DNA of 64,000 bases, from the NCBI RefSeq assembly GCF_000826685.1, contig NZ_JROO01000013.1:57151-121150 (forward strand), in the 5' to 3' direction. The notes beneath the pieces were generated by a model. The model was not told the DNA's origin. It did no database searches and was given only the letters and a program-made list of their open reading frames with translations. A program made the translations under genes and the position numbers. This stretch comes from Streptomonospora alba (GTDB lineage Bacteria > Actinomycetota > Actinomycetes > Streptosporangiales > Streptosporangiaceae). Positions 50,686 to 59,391 of the stretch are shown here, in pieces. How positions within the stretch are numbered: position 1 is the first letter of the stretch; each line of letters begins with the position of its first letter.

Positions 50686-52113
50686 GTGGACACCAGACGA
50701 CGCGGCCTGGCCCTTGCTCCCGAGAGCTTTTCCGACACCGTGCGCAGGCGGCTCGGAAACCTCGACCGGCTGCGCGAGGTCTGGACCGAGCGGCGGCGCT
50801 ACGTCGACAGGACCGAGGATCCCGCCCTCAACCGGCTCAGCGCACGCAGGCGCGTCGAGGCGTTGCGGCGCCTGGCCGGGGTGGACACCTCCGACGCCGG
50901 CGGCGTGGCCGCCGAGGAGGAGGCGTTCCTGGCCATGGCCGCGGACTGCCGCTCCGGCGTGCGCCTGACCCCCGAGTACTTCGAGGCGCTGGTAGGCGGC
51001 GCACCCGACTTCAGCCCGCCCCTGCCCGCGCCCCCCGGTGTCGGCGAACTGCTGGCCGAGGCCGCCGCCGTCGAGACCCATCCCGTCATCCGCGCCGCAC
51101 ATCTCTTCGCGACCTGCACCGCCGCGCTCGATCCCGGCTCCGCGACGGATCCGGCCACGGACGGCCCGCCCGCGCACCTGCGCCCGCTGCCGTGGTGGCT
51201 CGCCGCGCTGTCGTTGATCCGCTCCGACCTCCCGCCACCCGCGATCGACGTCGGCTGCCCCCTTCCCGCGCCGGGGAGCACCGTCTCCGCCGAGCCGCCG
51301 GACACCGCCGCTGCGGACCTGCCGTGGCGCGCACCCGCACCGGAGACAACGGTGCCCGCGCCCCGGGCCGGCGACGACCGGCTGGCCCCGCTGGTGCTAC
51401 TGCTGGCCGACCTGGAGACCGCCGCCCTGCGCAGCGAGCTGAGCCGGCTGGCACGCGTGCAGACCCGACCCCGGGGCGAGAGCGGCCGCCTCGCCGCGGC
51501 GGTGCACCGCCGCATCGTCGAGCACCTGCGCTTGCGGTCCGCGCCGCTGCACTTGGTGCTGCGCGAACTCGATCCCTCCTGCCGGGCCGTGGTCAGCAGC
51601 TCGACCGCGGGCCCCGCGTTCACCACCCCCGGCGCCCCGGGTGCGCCCGGCGAGGATCCCGAACGCGCCGAGGACGAGGGCGCGGAACCGGGCGGCGCCG
51701 CCGCCCGCGCCGAGGAGCCGTCCGGCGAACCCGCCACGGCCACCCGCATGCGGGCGCCCGTCGCTCCCTCGACCGGCGAGCGCAGCCGCGGCGCCGCCCG
51801 GCGCGCGCTGTTCGCCCCGGGCGCCAACGAGTGGCACGCCTCGCTGGACGTCGACCTGGCCGACGGAGTGCTGCGGCTGCTGGTGTTCGTGCAGGAGGTG
51901 GGCTCACCGGCCTCAGGCGTGCTCGCCGTGACCGCGGACGGCTGGCTGACCACCGACGACGGCGCCGAGGACGTGCTGGCCGCGGGGTGCGCCGACTGCG
52001 TGACCCTGGTGCCCACCGACGGGGCCGACGACCGCTGGCCGGAGGTCGAGGCGTTCGCCGACGACGTGCTGGCACGCTCCATCGGGTACCTGACCCGCGT
52101 CGCGCGCTACTGA
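50686..52113 (+). CDS. Protein of unknown function, probably leaderless
   Basis: The product is a 475-residue cytosolic protein that I do not recognise. The N-terminal ~190 residues are helical and Arg/Leu-rich (SFSDTVRRRLGNLDRLREVW; LSARRRVEALRRLAGVDTSD; PWWLAALSLIRSDLPPPAID). A second helical block lies near 235-300 (LVLLLADLETAALRSELSRL). An acidic Ala/Pro/Glu linker (about 310-370) precedes a compact C-terminal domain (WHASLDVDLADGVLRLLVFV; AGCADCVTLVPTDG). No signal peptide, membrane span or catalytic motif is evident. No Shine-Dalgarno precedes the GTG. It is convergent with a Ser/Thr kinase gene. Confidence 0.8.
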   Translation: MDTRRRGLALAPESFSDTVRRRLGNLDRLREVWTERRRYVDRTEDPALNRLSARRRVEALRRLAGVDTSDAGGVAAEEEAFLAMAADCRSGVRLTPEYFEALVGGAPDFSPPLPAPPGVGELLAEAAAVETHPVIRAAHLFATCTAALDPGSATDPATDGPPAHLRPLPWWLAALSLIRSDLPPPAIDVGCPLPAPGSTVSAEPPDTAAADLPWRAPAPETTVPAPRAGDDRLAPLVLLLADLETAALRSELSRLARVQTRPRGESGRLAAAVHRRIVEHLRLRSAPLHLVLRELDPSCRAVVSSSTAGPAFTTPGAPGAPGEDPERAEDEGAEPGGAAARAEEPSGEPATATRMRAPVAPSTGERSRGAARRALFAPGANEWHASLDVDLADGVLRLLVFVQEVGSPASGVLAVTADGWLTTDDGAEDVLAAGCADCVTLVPTDGADDRWPEVEAFADDVLARSIGYLTRVARY

Positions 52114-52166
52114 AGGCGTCAGCGCCGCTGCGGATGCGGCTGGACGGCACCGGGGCCGCGCCCGGG

Positions 52167-53531
52167 CTACCCGCTCAGCGCGACGAGGAACAGCACCAGC
52201 AGCAGGATGATGATCGCGATCAGCACCGCGGGCACAACCCAGCCCTGCGACAGGATCGGGTCCTCGACCCGGCGCTGCGGCTGGTTCTGAGGCTGCGGCA
52301 TGTTCGGCGGCGGCTGCGTGGGCATACCGCGGTTGCCGTACATCGTGTTGGGGCCGGTCGCCGGAGGCGGTCCGGGGGCCGGACCGCGCGGCACACCCGT
52401 CATGTTCGGGTTGCCGCCGGGCATCTGCGGCCCCGGCCCCATCTGCTGGTGGGGCGGGAAACCGCCCTGCTGGGGGCCCGTGGGCTGGGGACCGGCGGCC
52501 TGCGGGCCCGTGGGCTGCGGGCCGGCCGAGGGATGCATTCCAGCGCCGAAGCCTCCGTAGCCGGCCGGGTAGGGCGTCTGCGGCCCGCTCGGCGTGGGTG
52601 TGGCCGGACCGCCGTGGGCGGGCGGAGCGCCCGGACCGGGCACAGGTGTCTGCGGCCCGCTGAGCGGCCCCTTCTCGGCGATCCGCTCGCCCTCCTTGAG
52701 GGCGTCGTCGGTGGAGACGGCGCTCTCGTGGCCGAGCAGCCGCATCAGCAGTTCCTGGGCCGCCGGCCTGCGCTCGGGGTCCTTGTCCAGGCACGCCTGC
52801 ACCACGGTCGTCAGCGATTCCGGCATTCCGGTCAGGTCGGGCGGCGCGCTGACGACGCGGTGCACGACGGCGGGGACGCTGTCGGTGCCGAAGGGCGCGT
52901 TGCCGGTGGCGGCGAACGCCATGACGCAGCCCCACGCGAAGATGTCGACCTTCTGGGTCATCTCGTGGCCCTCGATCTGCTCGGGGGCCATGTAGGACGG
53001 CGTGCCGACGATCGAGTTGGTCATCGTGGCGGTGCCGTCGGACATGCGCGCGATTCCGAAATCGATGACCCGGGGGCCGTCGGGGCCCAGCAGCACGTTT
53101 CCGGGCTTGAAGTCGCGGTGCACGATGCCGGCCTGGTGGATGGCCACCAGTGCGGTCGCGGTCGTGATCGCCAGGCGCTGCAGCGACGCGCCCTTGTGCG
53201 GCCCCTTGGCGGCCACCGCCTCCTGCAGCGACGTGCCGGGCACGTACTCGGAGACGACGTAGGGCGGGTCCTCGTCGAGCTGGGCGTCGTGGATGGCGGC
53301 GGTGCAGAACGAGGCGACCTTCTGCGCCGCGCGCACCTCCTTGGCGAACCGCTTGCGGAGATCGTCGTCCTGCGCCCACTGGTCGTTGAGGACCTTGATG
53401 GCGAATTCCTCGCCCTCTTCGTCGCGGCCGAGGTAGACCACACCCTGGCCGCCCTTCCCGAGGCGTCCGACCACGCTGTATCCACCGAACGAGGCGGGGT
53501 CGTTCGGCGACAGCGACTCGGGACCGGGCAT
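52167..53531 (-). CDS. Serine/threonine protein kinase, tail-anchored
   Basis: This 454-residue Hanks-type kinase has the Gly loop GRLGKGGQGVVYLG, catalytic Lys46 (AIKVL), HRDFKPGN (D140; Phe for the usual Leu and Gly for Glu), DFG (157-159) and APEQ. After residue ~290 comes a long Pro/Gly/Gln-rich linker with repeated GPQPTGPQ units. A single C-terminal membrane helix (VVPAVLIAIIILLLVLFLVA, about 431-452) has almost nothing outside, so the kinase faces the cytosol without a sensor domain. ATG follows GGAGGAG. Substrates unknown. Confidence 0.93.
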   Translation of the reverse strand: MPGPESLSPNDPASFGGYSVVGRLGKGGQGVVYLGRDEEGEEFAIKVLNDQWAQDDDLRKRFAKEVRAAQKVASFCTAAIHDAQLDEDPPYVVSEYVPGTSLQEAVAAKGPHKGASLQRLAITTATALVAIHQAGIVHRDFKPGNVLLGPDGPRVIDFGIARMSDGTATMTNSIVGTPSYMAPEQIEGHEMTQKVDIFAWGCVMAFAATGNAPFGTDSVPAVVHRVVSAPPDLTGMPESLTTVVQACLDKDPERRPAAQELLMRLLGHESAVSTDDALKEGERIAEKGPLSGPQTPVPGPGAPPAHGGPATPTPSGPQTPYPAGYGGFGAGMHPSAGPQPTGPQAAGPQPTGPQQGGFPPHQQMGPGPQMPGGNPNMTGVPRGPAPGPPPATGPNTMYGNRGMPTQPPPNMPQPQNQPQRRVEDPILSQGWVVPAVLIAIIILLLVLFLVALSG

Positions 53532-53561
53532 CGATCTCCTCCAGGTGCGGTCGTGCTGGCG

Positions 53562-54665
53562 CTAACGCACGACCAGCGTATGGGCTAGTGGATCCGCGCC
53601 GTATGCGACGGCTACGTACACAGTGGCGTAATCGATTAGAGCGATCAAACCGGCAATTCGTTCCAATGCACCCGCCTGCGGCGCGGAGATCTCGCTTACG
53701 CCCACGCCCCGTTCGCGGGCGGTGTCCGCTGCGGCCTGCAGATCACCTGCGGCCTGCGGGCCCTCTTCCTCGGGGTCGCGCAGCAGGAGAAGCCGGATGG
53801 ACACACTGCCGTCCTCCACCGGGTCGTCGAAGATCGACCGCGGGCCGGCGCCGCCGAAGGGCCCGTCGACGACGGCGATCGGGCCGTCGAGCAATCCGGG
53901 CGCCCGGCCGCAGACGGCAGGGTAACCGGCGAGTGCCGCCAGACGGGAGGCGAAGTAGCGCCCGGCGGTCTCGGACACCGCCGTGGCGCCGCACACCAGC
54001 GGAAGGCTGCCGGCCATGTCCAGCACCGCGGACTTGGCCTCGTTCTCCCAGGTCTCGGCGGAGGGGCCGTAGTCAGCGGCGGCCTGCTCCAGGCGCGCCG
54101 CGGCCGCCTCGTAGGCGGCGTCGGGCGGAGCGGGCAGGCCGACCCGTTCGGCCGCCGTGAGCAGCGCTGCCGCAGTCGGCCACACAGCCTCGACGAACCC
54201 GCCCGCCTGCGGGAGCACCACGGCGGGATCGCGGGCCTGCTCGGCGATGGCCGCGAGCGGGTCGTCGCGCGGCCCGACCGCCAGGAAGCGACAGCCGCGG
54301 CGCACGGCCTCGGCCGCGCACTCACGCACCCACTCCGGAGTCTGGCCGATTGTGGACGCGGCGGCGGCCACGAGGTCGTAGCCGCCCACCCAGCCCGGCA
54401 GCCGGTAGTCGTGCACGGTGATCACGGGCACGGGGCAGCCGGGACCCAGCACCGCGGCCAGGATCTCACCGGCGAAACCCGCAGCGCCGGCGCCCACGAC
54501 CACGATGGAGCGCGGTCTCCCGTCCGCGGCCAACGCGTCGAGCGGGGCCTCGGATGCGGCGGTGCGCGCTGCGCGCAGCTGCGCCGCGGCCGCCGCCGTC
54601 GCTCTCAGCGCCTCGGCGCCGGCTTGGGGGTCGTCCAACCGCGATTCGTCGAATTCGCGCGGCAT
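53562..54665 (-). CDS. SIS-domain phosphosugar isomerase-like protein (bifunctional PGI/PMI type)
   Basis: The 367-residue protein has an N-terminal SIS-like fold (SIVVVGAGAAGFAGEILAAV) and a C-terminal domain (ENEAKSAVLDMAGSLPLVCG) of the phosphoglucose/phosphomannose isomerase family. It is the counterpart of Mycobacterium Rv3256c and similar genes that always neighbour manB. Interconversion of fructose-6-P and mannose-6-P to feed ManB is plausible, though actinobacterial members are not well characterised. It lies upstream of the kinase gene and downstream of Trm112/manB. Confidence 0.8.
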   Translation of the reverse strand: MPREFDESRLDDPQAGAEALRATAAAAAQLRAARTAASEAPLDALAADGRPRSIVVVGAGAAGFAGEILAAVLGPGCPVPVITVHDYRLPGWVGGYDLVAAAASTIGQTPEWVRECAAEAVRRGCRFLAVGPRDDPLAAIAEQARDPAVVLPQAGGFVEAVWPTAAALLTAAERVGLPAPPDAAYEAAAARLEQAAADYGPSAETWENEAKSAVLDMAGSLPLVCGATAVSETAGRYFASRLAALAGYPAVCGRAPGLLDGPIAVVDGPFGGAGPRSIFDDPVEDGSVSIRLLLLRDPEEEGPQAAGDLQAAADTARERGVGVSEISAPQAGALERIAGLIALIDYATVYVAVAYGADPLAHTLVVR

Positions 54666-54734
54666 GGGTTCCTTTCCCGATGTCTGGGGTCGCCCCCGCG
54701 CGTAGGAGCCGGGGGCCGGGCCGCGCCGATACGC

Positions 54735-54911
54735 CTAGCCGATGCTGCGGGCCTCGTCCACCAGCAGCACCGGGATGCCGTCTCGGATGGGGTAGGCCAG
54801 CCCGCTCTCGTCGCAGACGAGCTCGCCCGCTTCCTCGTCGAGCCGCAGCGGCGCCTTGCTCTGAGGGCAGGCCAGGATCTCCAGCAGCCAGTCGTCGATC
54901 TTCGCGGTCAT
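54735..54911 (-). CDS. Trm112 / UPF0434-family small protein
   Basis: This 58-residue protein has the Trm112-like pattern KIDDWLLEILACPQSKAPL, LVCDESGLAYPIRDGIPVLL and VDEARSIG. Only two of the zinc-binding positions carry Cys (LACPQ and LVCDE), as in many bacterial members. Trm112 proteins act as partners of methyltransferases; the bacterial role is unclear. ATG 54911, not an upstream in-frame codon, gives the family length. It lies between manB and the SIS gene, a conserved actinobacterial order. Confidence 0.85.
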   Translation of the reverse strand: MTAKIDDWLLEILACPQSKAPLRLDEEAGELVCDESGLAYPIRDGIPVLLVDEARSIG

Positions 54912-54954
54912 CGCCGTCTTCCCGTCTGGTGGTCGTGGAGCGTCGGGCGCCCGG

Positions 54955-56316
54955 TCAGGCACGCACGATGGCGAGCACGTCGTCGCGCAGCTTCGCCATC
55001 GCCGCGGAGTCGGGAGCCTCGACGTTGAGCCGCAGCAGCGGCTCGGTGTTGGAGGCGCGCAGGTTGAACCAGGAGCCGTCGTCCAGGGTCACCGACAGCC
55101 CGTCGAGGTGATCGACCCCGGACGCCTGGTCGGCGTAGGCCCGCTCCGCGGCCGCCATGCGGTCCTGCTGGTCGGCGACCTCGGAGTTGATCTCGCCCGA
55201 GGCCGCATAGCGGGTGTACTCCTCGGTGATCTGCGACAACGGGCGGGGGTCGGAGCCGAGCACGCGCAGCACGTGCATCGCCGCGAGCATACCGGTGTCG
55301 GCCCGCCAGAAGTCGCGGAAGTAGTAGTGGGCGGAGTGCTCGCCGCCGAAGATCGCGCCGGTCTCGGCCATGGTCGCCTTGATGAAGGAGTGGCCCACCC
55401 TGGTGCGGACCGGCTCTCCGCCGTGCTCGCGCACGATCTCCGGCACCGACGAGGACGTGATCAGGTTGTGGATGATCATCGAGCCGGGTTCCTTCGCCAG
55501 CTCCTGCACCGCGACCAGCGCGGTGATGGCCGACGGCGGCACGGGCTCGCCGCGCTCGTCGATGACGAAGCAGCGGTCGGCGTCGCCGTCGAAGGCGAGC
55601 CCGATGTCCGCACCCGTCTCGCGGACCCGCGCCTGCAGGTCGACCAGGTTGGCGTAGTCGAGCGGGTTGGCGGGGTGGTTGGGGAACGTGCCGTCGAGCT
55701 CGAAGTACAGCGGATCGATGGTCAGCGGCAGCTCCCCCAGCCACTCGCCGCCCAGCACCGCGGGCACGGTGTAGCCGCCCATGCCGTTTCCGGCGTCGAC
55801 CGCCACCCGCAGCGGTCTCCCGCCCGAGAGGTCGACCAGGGAGCGCAGGTACCGGGCGTATTCGGTGAGCAGGTCGCGCTCGGTGATGGAGCCGCGGGCG
55901 CTCTCGGTCTCGGGCACCCCCCGCTCGGCCAGGCGGCGGATCTCCACCAGGCCGCTCTCGGAGCCGATCGGAGCCGCCCCGGCCTGGCACATCTTGATGC
56001 CGTTGTACTGGGCGGGATTGTGGCTTGCCGTGAACATCGCGCCGGGCATCTCCAGGTAGCCCGCCGCGAAGTACAGCATGTCGGTCGAGCCCAGGCCCGC
56101 CATCACCACGTCGAGGCCCTGGCCGGTCACGCCTTCGGCGAAGGCGCGCGCGAGCTCCGGGGAGGAGGGCCGCATGTCGTAGGCCACCACCGCGGTGGAA
56201 CCGCCGACCGTGCGCGCGAAGGCCGCGCCGATCGAGCGCGCCCCGGCGGCGTCGAGGGTGTCGGGGAAGACTCCCCGTACGTCGTAGGCCTTGAAGATGT
56301 CGCCGAGGTCACCCAC
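54955..56316 (-). CDS. manB: Phosphomannomutase / phosphoglucomutase
   Basis: ManB converts mannose-6-phosphate to mannose-1-phosphate for GDP-mannose and cell-envelope mannosides. The 453-residue enzyme has the phosphoserine loop FTASHNPAQYNG (S98), the Mg-binding DGDADRC (D243/D245/D247), GGEHSAHYYF and the phosphate-binding LRASNTEPLLRLN. GTG 56316 gives MGDLGDIFKAYDVRG, the family N-terminus, and has GGAG upstream. It is downstream of the DUF3499 gene. Confidence 0.95.
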   Translation of the reverse strand: MGDLGDIFKAYDVRGVFPDTLDAAGARSIGAAFARTVGGSTAVVAYDMRPSSPELARAFAEGVTGQGLDVVMAGLGSTDMLYFAAGYLEMPGAMFTASHNPAQYNGIKMCQAGAAPIGSESGLVEIRRLAERGVPETESARGSITERDLLTEYARYLRSLVDLSGGRPLRVAVDAGNGMGGYTVPAVLGGEWLGELPLTIDPLYFELDGTFPNHPANPLDYANLVDLQARVRETGADIGLAFDGDADRCFVIDERGEPVPPSAITALVAVQELAKEPGSMIIHNLITSSSVPEIVREHGGEPVRTRVGHSFIKATMAETGAIFGGEHSAHYYFRDFWRADTGMLAAMHVLRVLGSDPRPLSQITEEYTRYAASGEINSEVADQQDRMAAAERAYADQASGVDHLDGLSVTLDDGSWFNLRASNTEPLLRLNVEAPDSAAMAKLRDDVLAIVRA

Positions 56317-56471
56317 ACGCTGCTCCGGATCCGGTAGTAATCGGGGGCTGTTGCGGCAGGTCCCGCCGCGCCGCCGAACGGCCGCGGACAGGCTGCGTCC
56401 ACGTCGCCCCCAAATTACCAAGGCGCCGCGACACGACCGCGACAGGCGGGCCGGAGCCGACGGAGGCGCCT

Positions 56472-56888
56472 TCAGGCGTCGCGGCCGGGTCCGGCCGAGC
56501 GGTGGGAGGAGGACGGGGGCTCGGGCTGCTGGGATTCGGACTTGACCACGCGCAGATGCCCGCGCCGGTTGGTCTCGACCCCCTGCCCGACGGGGTCGTC
56601 CGCGGCGGGGGGCCGGGCGGCCTCGCGGACGGCGTCGGCCAGGGCCTCCAGGTCGTCGCTGCCGGGGCCCGCGCCCGAGGAGTCGGCGGGCAGCCGCACG
56701 ACCTCCCATCCGCGCGGGGCGGTGAGCCGCTCGGCGTGCATGGCGCACAGGTCGTAGCAGTGGGGTTCGGCGTAGGCGGCCAGGGGACCGAGGACCGCCG
56801 TGGAGTCGGCGTAGACATAAGTGAGCGTGAAGACTGCGGGCTGCCGGCACGCCGTGCGCGAGCAGCGTCGGGCGACGCTCACGGACAT
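56472..56888 (-). CDS. DUF3499 family protein
   Basis: The 138-residue actinobacterial protein has an N-terminal Cys-rich domain (RRCSRTACRQPAVFTLTYVY; CYDLCAMHAERL), probably a zinc ribbon, and a variable polar C-terminus. It matches the gene found between manB and the metallopeptidase in Mycobacterium and Streptomyces (Rv3258c type). Function unknown. ATG 56888 is placed just before the Cys domain and has AAGG upstream. Confidence 0.85.
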   Translation of the reverse strand: MSVSVARRCSRTACRQPAVFTLTYVYADSTAVLGPLAAYAEPHCYDLCAMHAERLTAPRGWEVVRLPADSSGAGPGSDDLEALADAVREAARPPAADDPVGQGVETNRRGHLRVVKSESQQPEPPSSSHRSAGPGRDA

Positions 56889-57100
56889 CGACCTTATTCC
56901 CTTCCACCGCGACACGCCAGCATCCCGCCGCTGTGTCCGGCGCGGGAGGAGCGAGCCGCAGGAAGGGCGCCGCTCCTGCTGCGGAGTCCGGCGAAGGCGG
57001 CGTCGTGCGGGTGGCACGCGGCCCGCGGCGCCTGCGCGCGAAGGCGGCGGGAGGCTCCATCCCTTCTTCACAAGGGGCTGCATCCGGGCGGCGGATGGCA

Positions 57101-57112
57101 TAGTCTCGAATC
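57101..57112 (+). promoter_or_regulatory. Leaderless -10 box of the metallopeptidase gene
   Basis: TAGTCT (57101-57106) fits the actinobacterial TAnnnT -10 consensus and ends exactly 6 nt before the GTG at 57113. There is no Shine-Dalgarno, so the transcript probably begins at the start codon. The -35 region is not well conserved. Confidence 0.5.
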
Positions 57113-57547
57113 GTGCGACGAGTGCACCTGGATAGGGCTCAAGCCGACCGAGTACGACGTCGAGACCGGCGCGGACGGGGCCTTCGTGGACCCCTGGCGC
57201 CACCTGAGCTCCCCGTGAGCCGAAGCCGGGCGCAGGTCTTCGACGACCTGGTGCTCGACGCGGTGGAACGGTTGGAGCGCCACTGGGCGCGAGAGCTCGC
57301 CAACGTGGAGTTCCTGGTCGAGGACGTCCCTCGGGTCCCCCGCGGAGTCACCGCCGACGACGGCATCCCCTTCTCGCGTCTGGAGACCACCGGGTCCGGG
57401 CAGGCGCGCATCATCGTCTACCGCAGGCCGGTCGAGATCCGCACACGCGACCCCGAGGAGATGGCCCTGCTCGTCTACGACAGCGTGGTCGAGGAGGTCG
57501 CCAACCTGCTCGGGCTGGAGCCGGAGACCGTGGATCCCGAGACCTGA
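57113..57547 (+). CDS. Zincin-like metallopeptidase family protein (Rv3259-like)
   Basis: The 144-residue protein matches the small actinobacterial 'metallopeptidase family' protein encoded beside DUF3499 and whiB2. RGPLAPPELPVSRSRAQVFD, VEFLVEDVPRVP and IIVYRRPVEIRTRDPEEMAL are shared with Rv3259. Members have a minimal zincin fold, usually with an HExxH-like segment. Here it reads YDSVVEEVANLLGL, without the histidines, so peptidase activity is doubtful. The GTG at 57113 adds ~25 Arg-rich residues compared with Mycobacterium; a later start is possible, but the upstream -10 spacing supports 57113. Confidence 0.82.
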   Translation: MRRVHLDRAQADRVRRRDRRGRGLRGPLAPPELPVSRSRAQVFDDLVLDAVERLERHWARELANVEFLVEDVPRVPRGVTADDGIPFSRLETTGSGQARIIVYRRPVEIRTRDPEEMALLVYDSVVEEVANLLGLEPETVDPET

Positions 57548-57565
57548 CCGCACGGCGGCCCGTGG

Positions 57566-57826
57566 TCAGGGCATTCCGTCGGGCACCACCGACAGCACCA
57601 CCGAGCGCCCGTCCGCGGTGCGGCACTGCCAGGTCACCGGTTCGCCGCCGCGCAGCCGCTGCTCGGCGAACCACTCGCGCACCACCGGCACCGCCTGGCT
57701 GGCGACCCCGCGCTGGTACTCGGCATAGCGCCCGCGCAGCCATCGCGCCGCTGAGAACGCGCTGTCGTAGGTACCGGAATACCGTTCCCGCGCCTCGCCT
57801 ACCTGCTCGTATCCGTTGAAGTTCAT
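57566..57826 (-). CDS. Small protein of unknown function
   Basis: This 86-residue reading frame begins MNFNGYEQVGEARERYSGTY and ends with WQCRTADGRSVVLSVVPDG. The ATG follows GAGGGAG by 4-5 nt and codon use is typical of the chromosome, which supports a real gene. The N-terminal ~60 residues look helical (SAARWLRGRYAEYQRGVASQ); the rest looks like a short beta-sheet. I do not recognise it. It lies 140 nt after the DUF5719 gene on the same strand and 18 bp from the convergent metallopeptidase gene. Confidence 0.65.
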   Translation of the reverse strand: MNFNGYEQVGEARERYSGTYDSAFSAARWLRGRYAEYQRGVASQAVPVVREWFAEQRLRGGEPVTWQCRTADGRSVVLSVVPDGMP

Positions 57827-57966
57827 GGGGCTCCCTCGAACCCGCGGGTCCGCCCCCTCGGCGCCCGCGCGCCCTGACCCGCCGAGTAATGATGGCAGCG
57901 CCCCACCACCGTGTCTCCCCCCGTGGCCGGTGGCGGCCGCGGGCCCACGGCGGGGTCCGCCCCCTA

Positions 57967-59391
57967 CTACTCCACGATCGCCGTGAGGGAGTCCTCCACC
58001 TGCGGGAGGGGCACTTCGGTCGGCGCCGCAAGGAGGGGCTGGACGGACGCGGCGCTGTCGCCGCCGTCCTCATGAGTGAGCACCCGGCCCGCGTAGACGG
58101 GGGCGTCGCCCTTGATCCGCACGGTGAACGCGTGCGCGCCGTCGGGTTCCGGGAGGTCTTCGACGGTGGTCCGGTCGGCGGCGATCTCCACTCGGGTGGG
58201 CTCGCCCGTCGTGCCGTCCTCCTCGACCGGTGTCACCACGGCCGTCGCGGCACCGTCCAGGGCGGCGAAGACCAGTTGCGACGAGGTGCCCTCCGGGTTG
58301 GCCGGCACCACCGCGGTCGACTCCAGCGGATTCCGCAGCGGTTCGGCGGCGGCCGAATAGGCGGTGTCGTCGCCACCGTCGCGCACGGTGTCCACGCCCA
58401 CCACCACCGGGACGTCGGCCTCCACGACCGCGGTCCCGGCCGTGTCGTCCAGTGGAAGGCTGAGGAAGTTGCCGGCGGCCGGCGGGACGCTCAGCTCGTC
58501 GAGCGAGTCGTGCTCCACGCGCCCGTCACCTGTGTAAAGGCGCACGCCGGCGGTGACGGGACTGTCGCCGGGCGCGGCGATGAGGAGGCGTTTGTCGCCG
58601 CCGCCGGGCGGGATGGCCGGCACGACGTGGGTATCGGAGGGCGGCGCCGTGGGCGGCACCCAGTCCTGGCCGCTGCCGCCGTGGTCGGCGAACAGGGAGG
58701 CGGCGACCCGTCCGGAGTTGGTGCGCACGTGCACCACCGCCGTCCGGCTGCCCTGGATCAGATCCGTCAGTTCCACCTCGCTGCCGGCGTGGGCCTCCAC
58801 CGGGATGCCGCGGGTCTCCTCGGAGAAGACGGGGCCGTCGGCGATGTAGACGTCCACGTTGGCCGTGGCGGCCTCCTCGTCGGGATTGGCCAGCAGCAGC
58901 CGCAGGTCCTCCAGCTCGGTCCCGCCGGGTGCGGCGAACCAGGTGCTGATGCCGGGCTCGGCGCAGCGCACCTCGGTGGCATAGGCCCCGTCCTCGCCGA
59001 CGGTGGACTGGGCGACCTCCAAGCCCGCAGCTGCGGCGCCTCCGGCCGAGACGACGGTGTGCTGCTCGGCTCCGGAGGTGTCGGCGGTCCACAGCCTGCC
59101 GGCCTCACCGGGCTCGCCCACGGCGGAGGCGTCCTCGCCGTTCTCGGCGGCGGAGAGTTCGCCGCCGTCTCCACCGCCGGCGGCGAACGCGGCGGCCTGG
59201 GACGCACGGTCGTCGCCCTGCGGCGGCGGGCAGATCCGCACCGCCGACTCGACGGGCGCGGTCTCCGGCGACTCCGCCCCGCCGGGGCGGGCGCCGACCG
59301 TGCGCGTGGCGAGGGCCACCCCGAACAGTGCGGTCAGCGCGATCAGCACCAGGACCAGCAGTGCGAAGCGGCTCTCGACGATCAGCCTCAC
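57967..59391 (-). CDS. DUF5719 family exported protein
   Basis: The 474-residue protein has an N-terminal membrane anchor (FALLVLVLIALTALFGVALA, about 8-27), then a low-complexity linker. The extracytoplasmic beta-rich region has repeated segments (STWFAAPGGTELEDLRLLLA, LIQGSRTAVVHVRTNSGRVA and VVVGVDTVRDGGDDTAYSAA), as in actinobacterial DUF5719 proteins. It starts at GTG overlapping the glycosyltransferase stop (GTGA), so the two are translationally coupled and probably act together at the envelope. Exact function unknown. Confidence 0.85.
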   Translation of the reverse strand: MRLIVESRFALLVLVLIALTALFGVALATRTVGARPGGAESPETAPVESAVRICPPPQGDDRASQAAAFAAGGGDGGELSAAENGEDASAVGEPGEAGRLWTADTSGAEQHTVVSAGGAAAAGLEVAQSTVGEDGAYATEVRCAEPGISTWFAAPGGTELEDLRLLLANPDEEAATANVDVYIADGPVFSEETRGIPVEAHAGSEVELTDLIQGSRTAVVHVRTNSGRVAASLFADHGGSGQDWVPPTAPPSDTHVVPAIPPGGGDKRLLIAAPGDSPVTAGVRLYTGDGRVEHDSLDELSVPPAAGNFLSLPLDDTAGTAVVEADVPVVVGVDTVRDGGDDTAYSAAAEPLRNPLESTAVVPANPEGTSSQLVFAALDGAATAVVTPVEEDGTTGEPTRVEIAADRTTVEDLPEPDGAHAFTVRIKGDAPVYAGRVLTHEDGGDSAASVQPLLAAPTEVPLPQVEDSLTAIVE

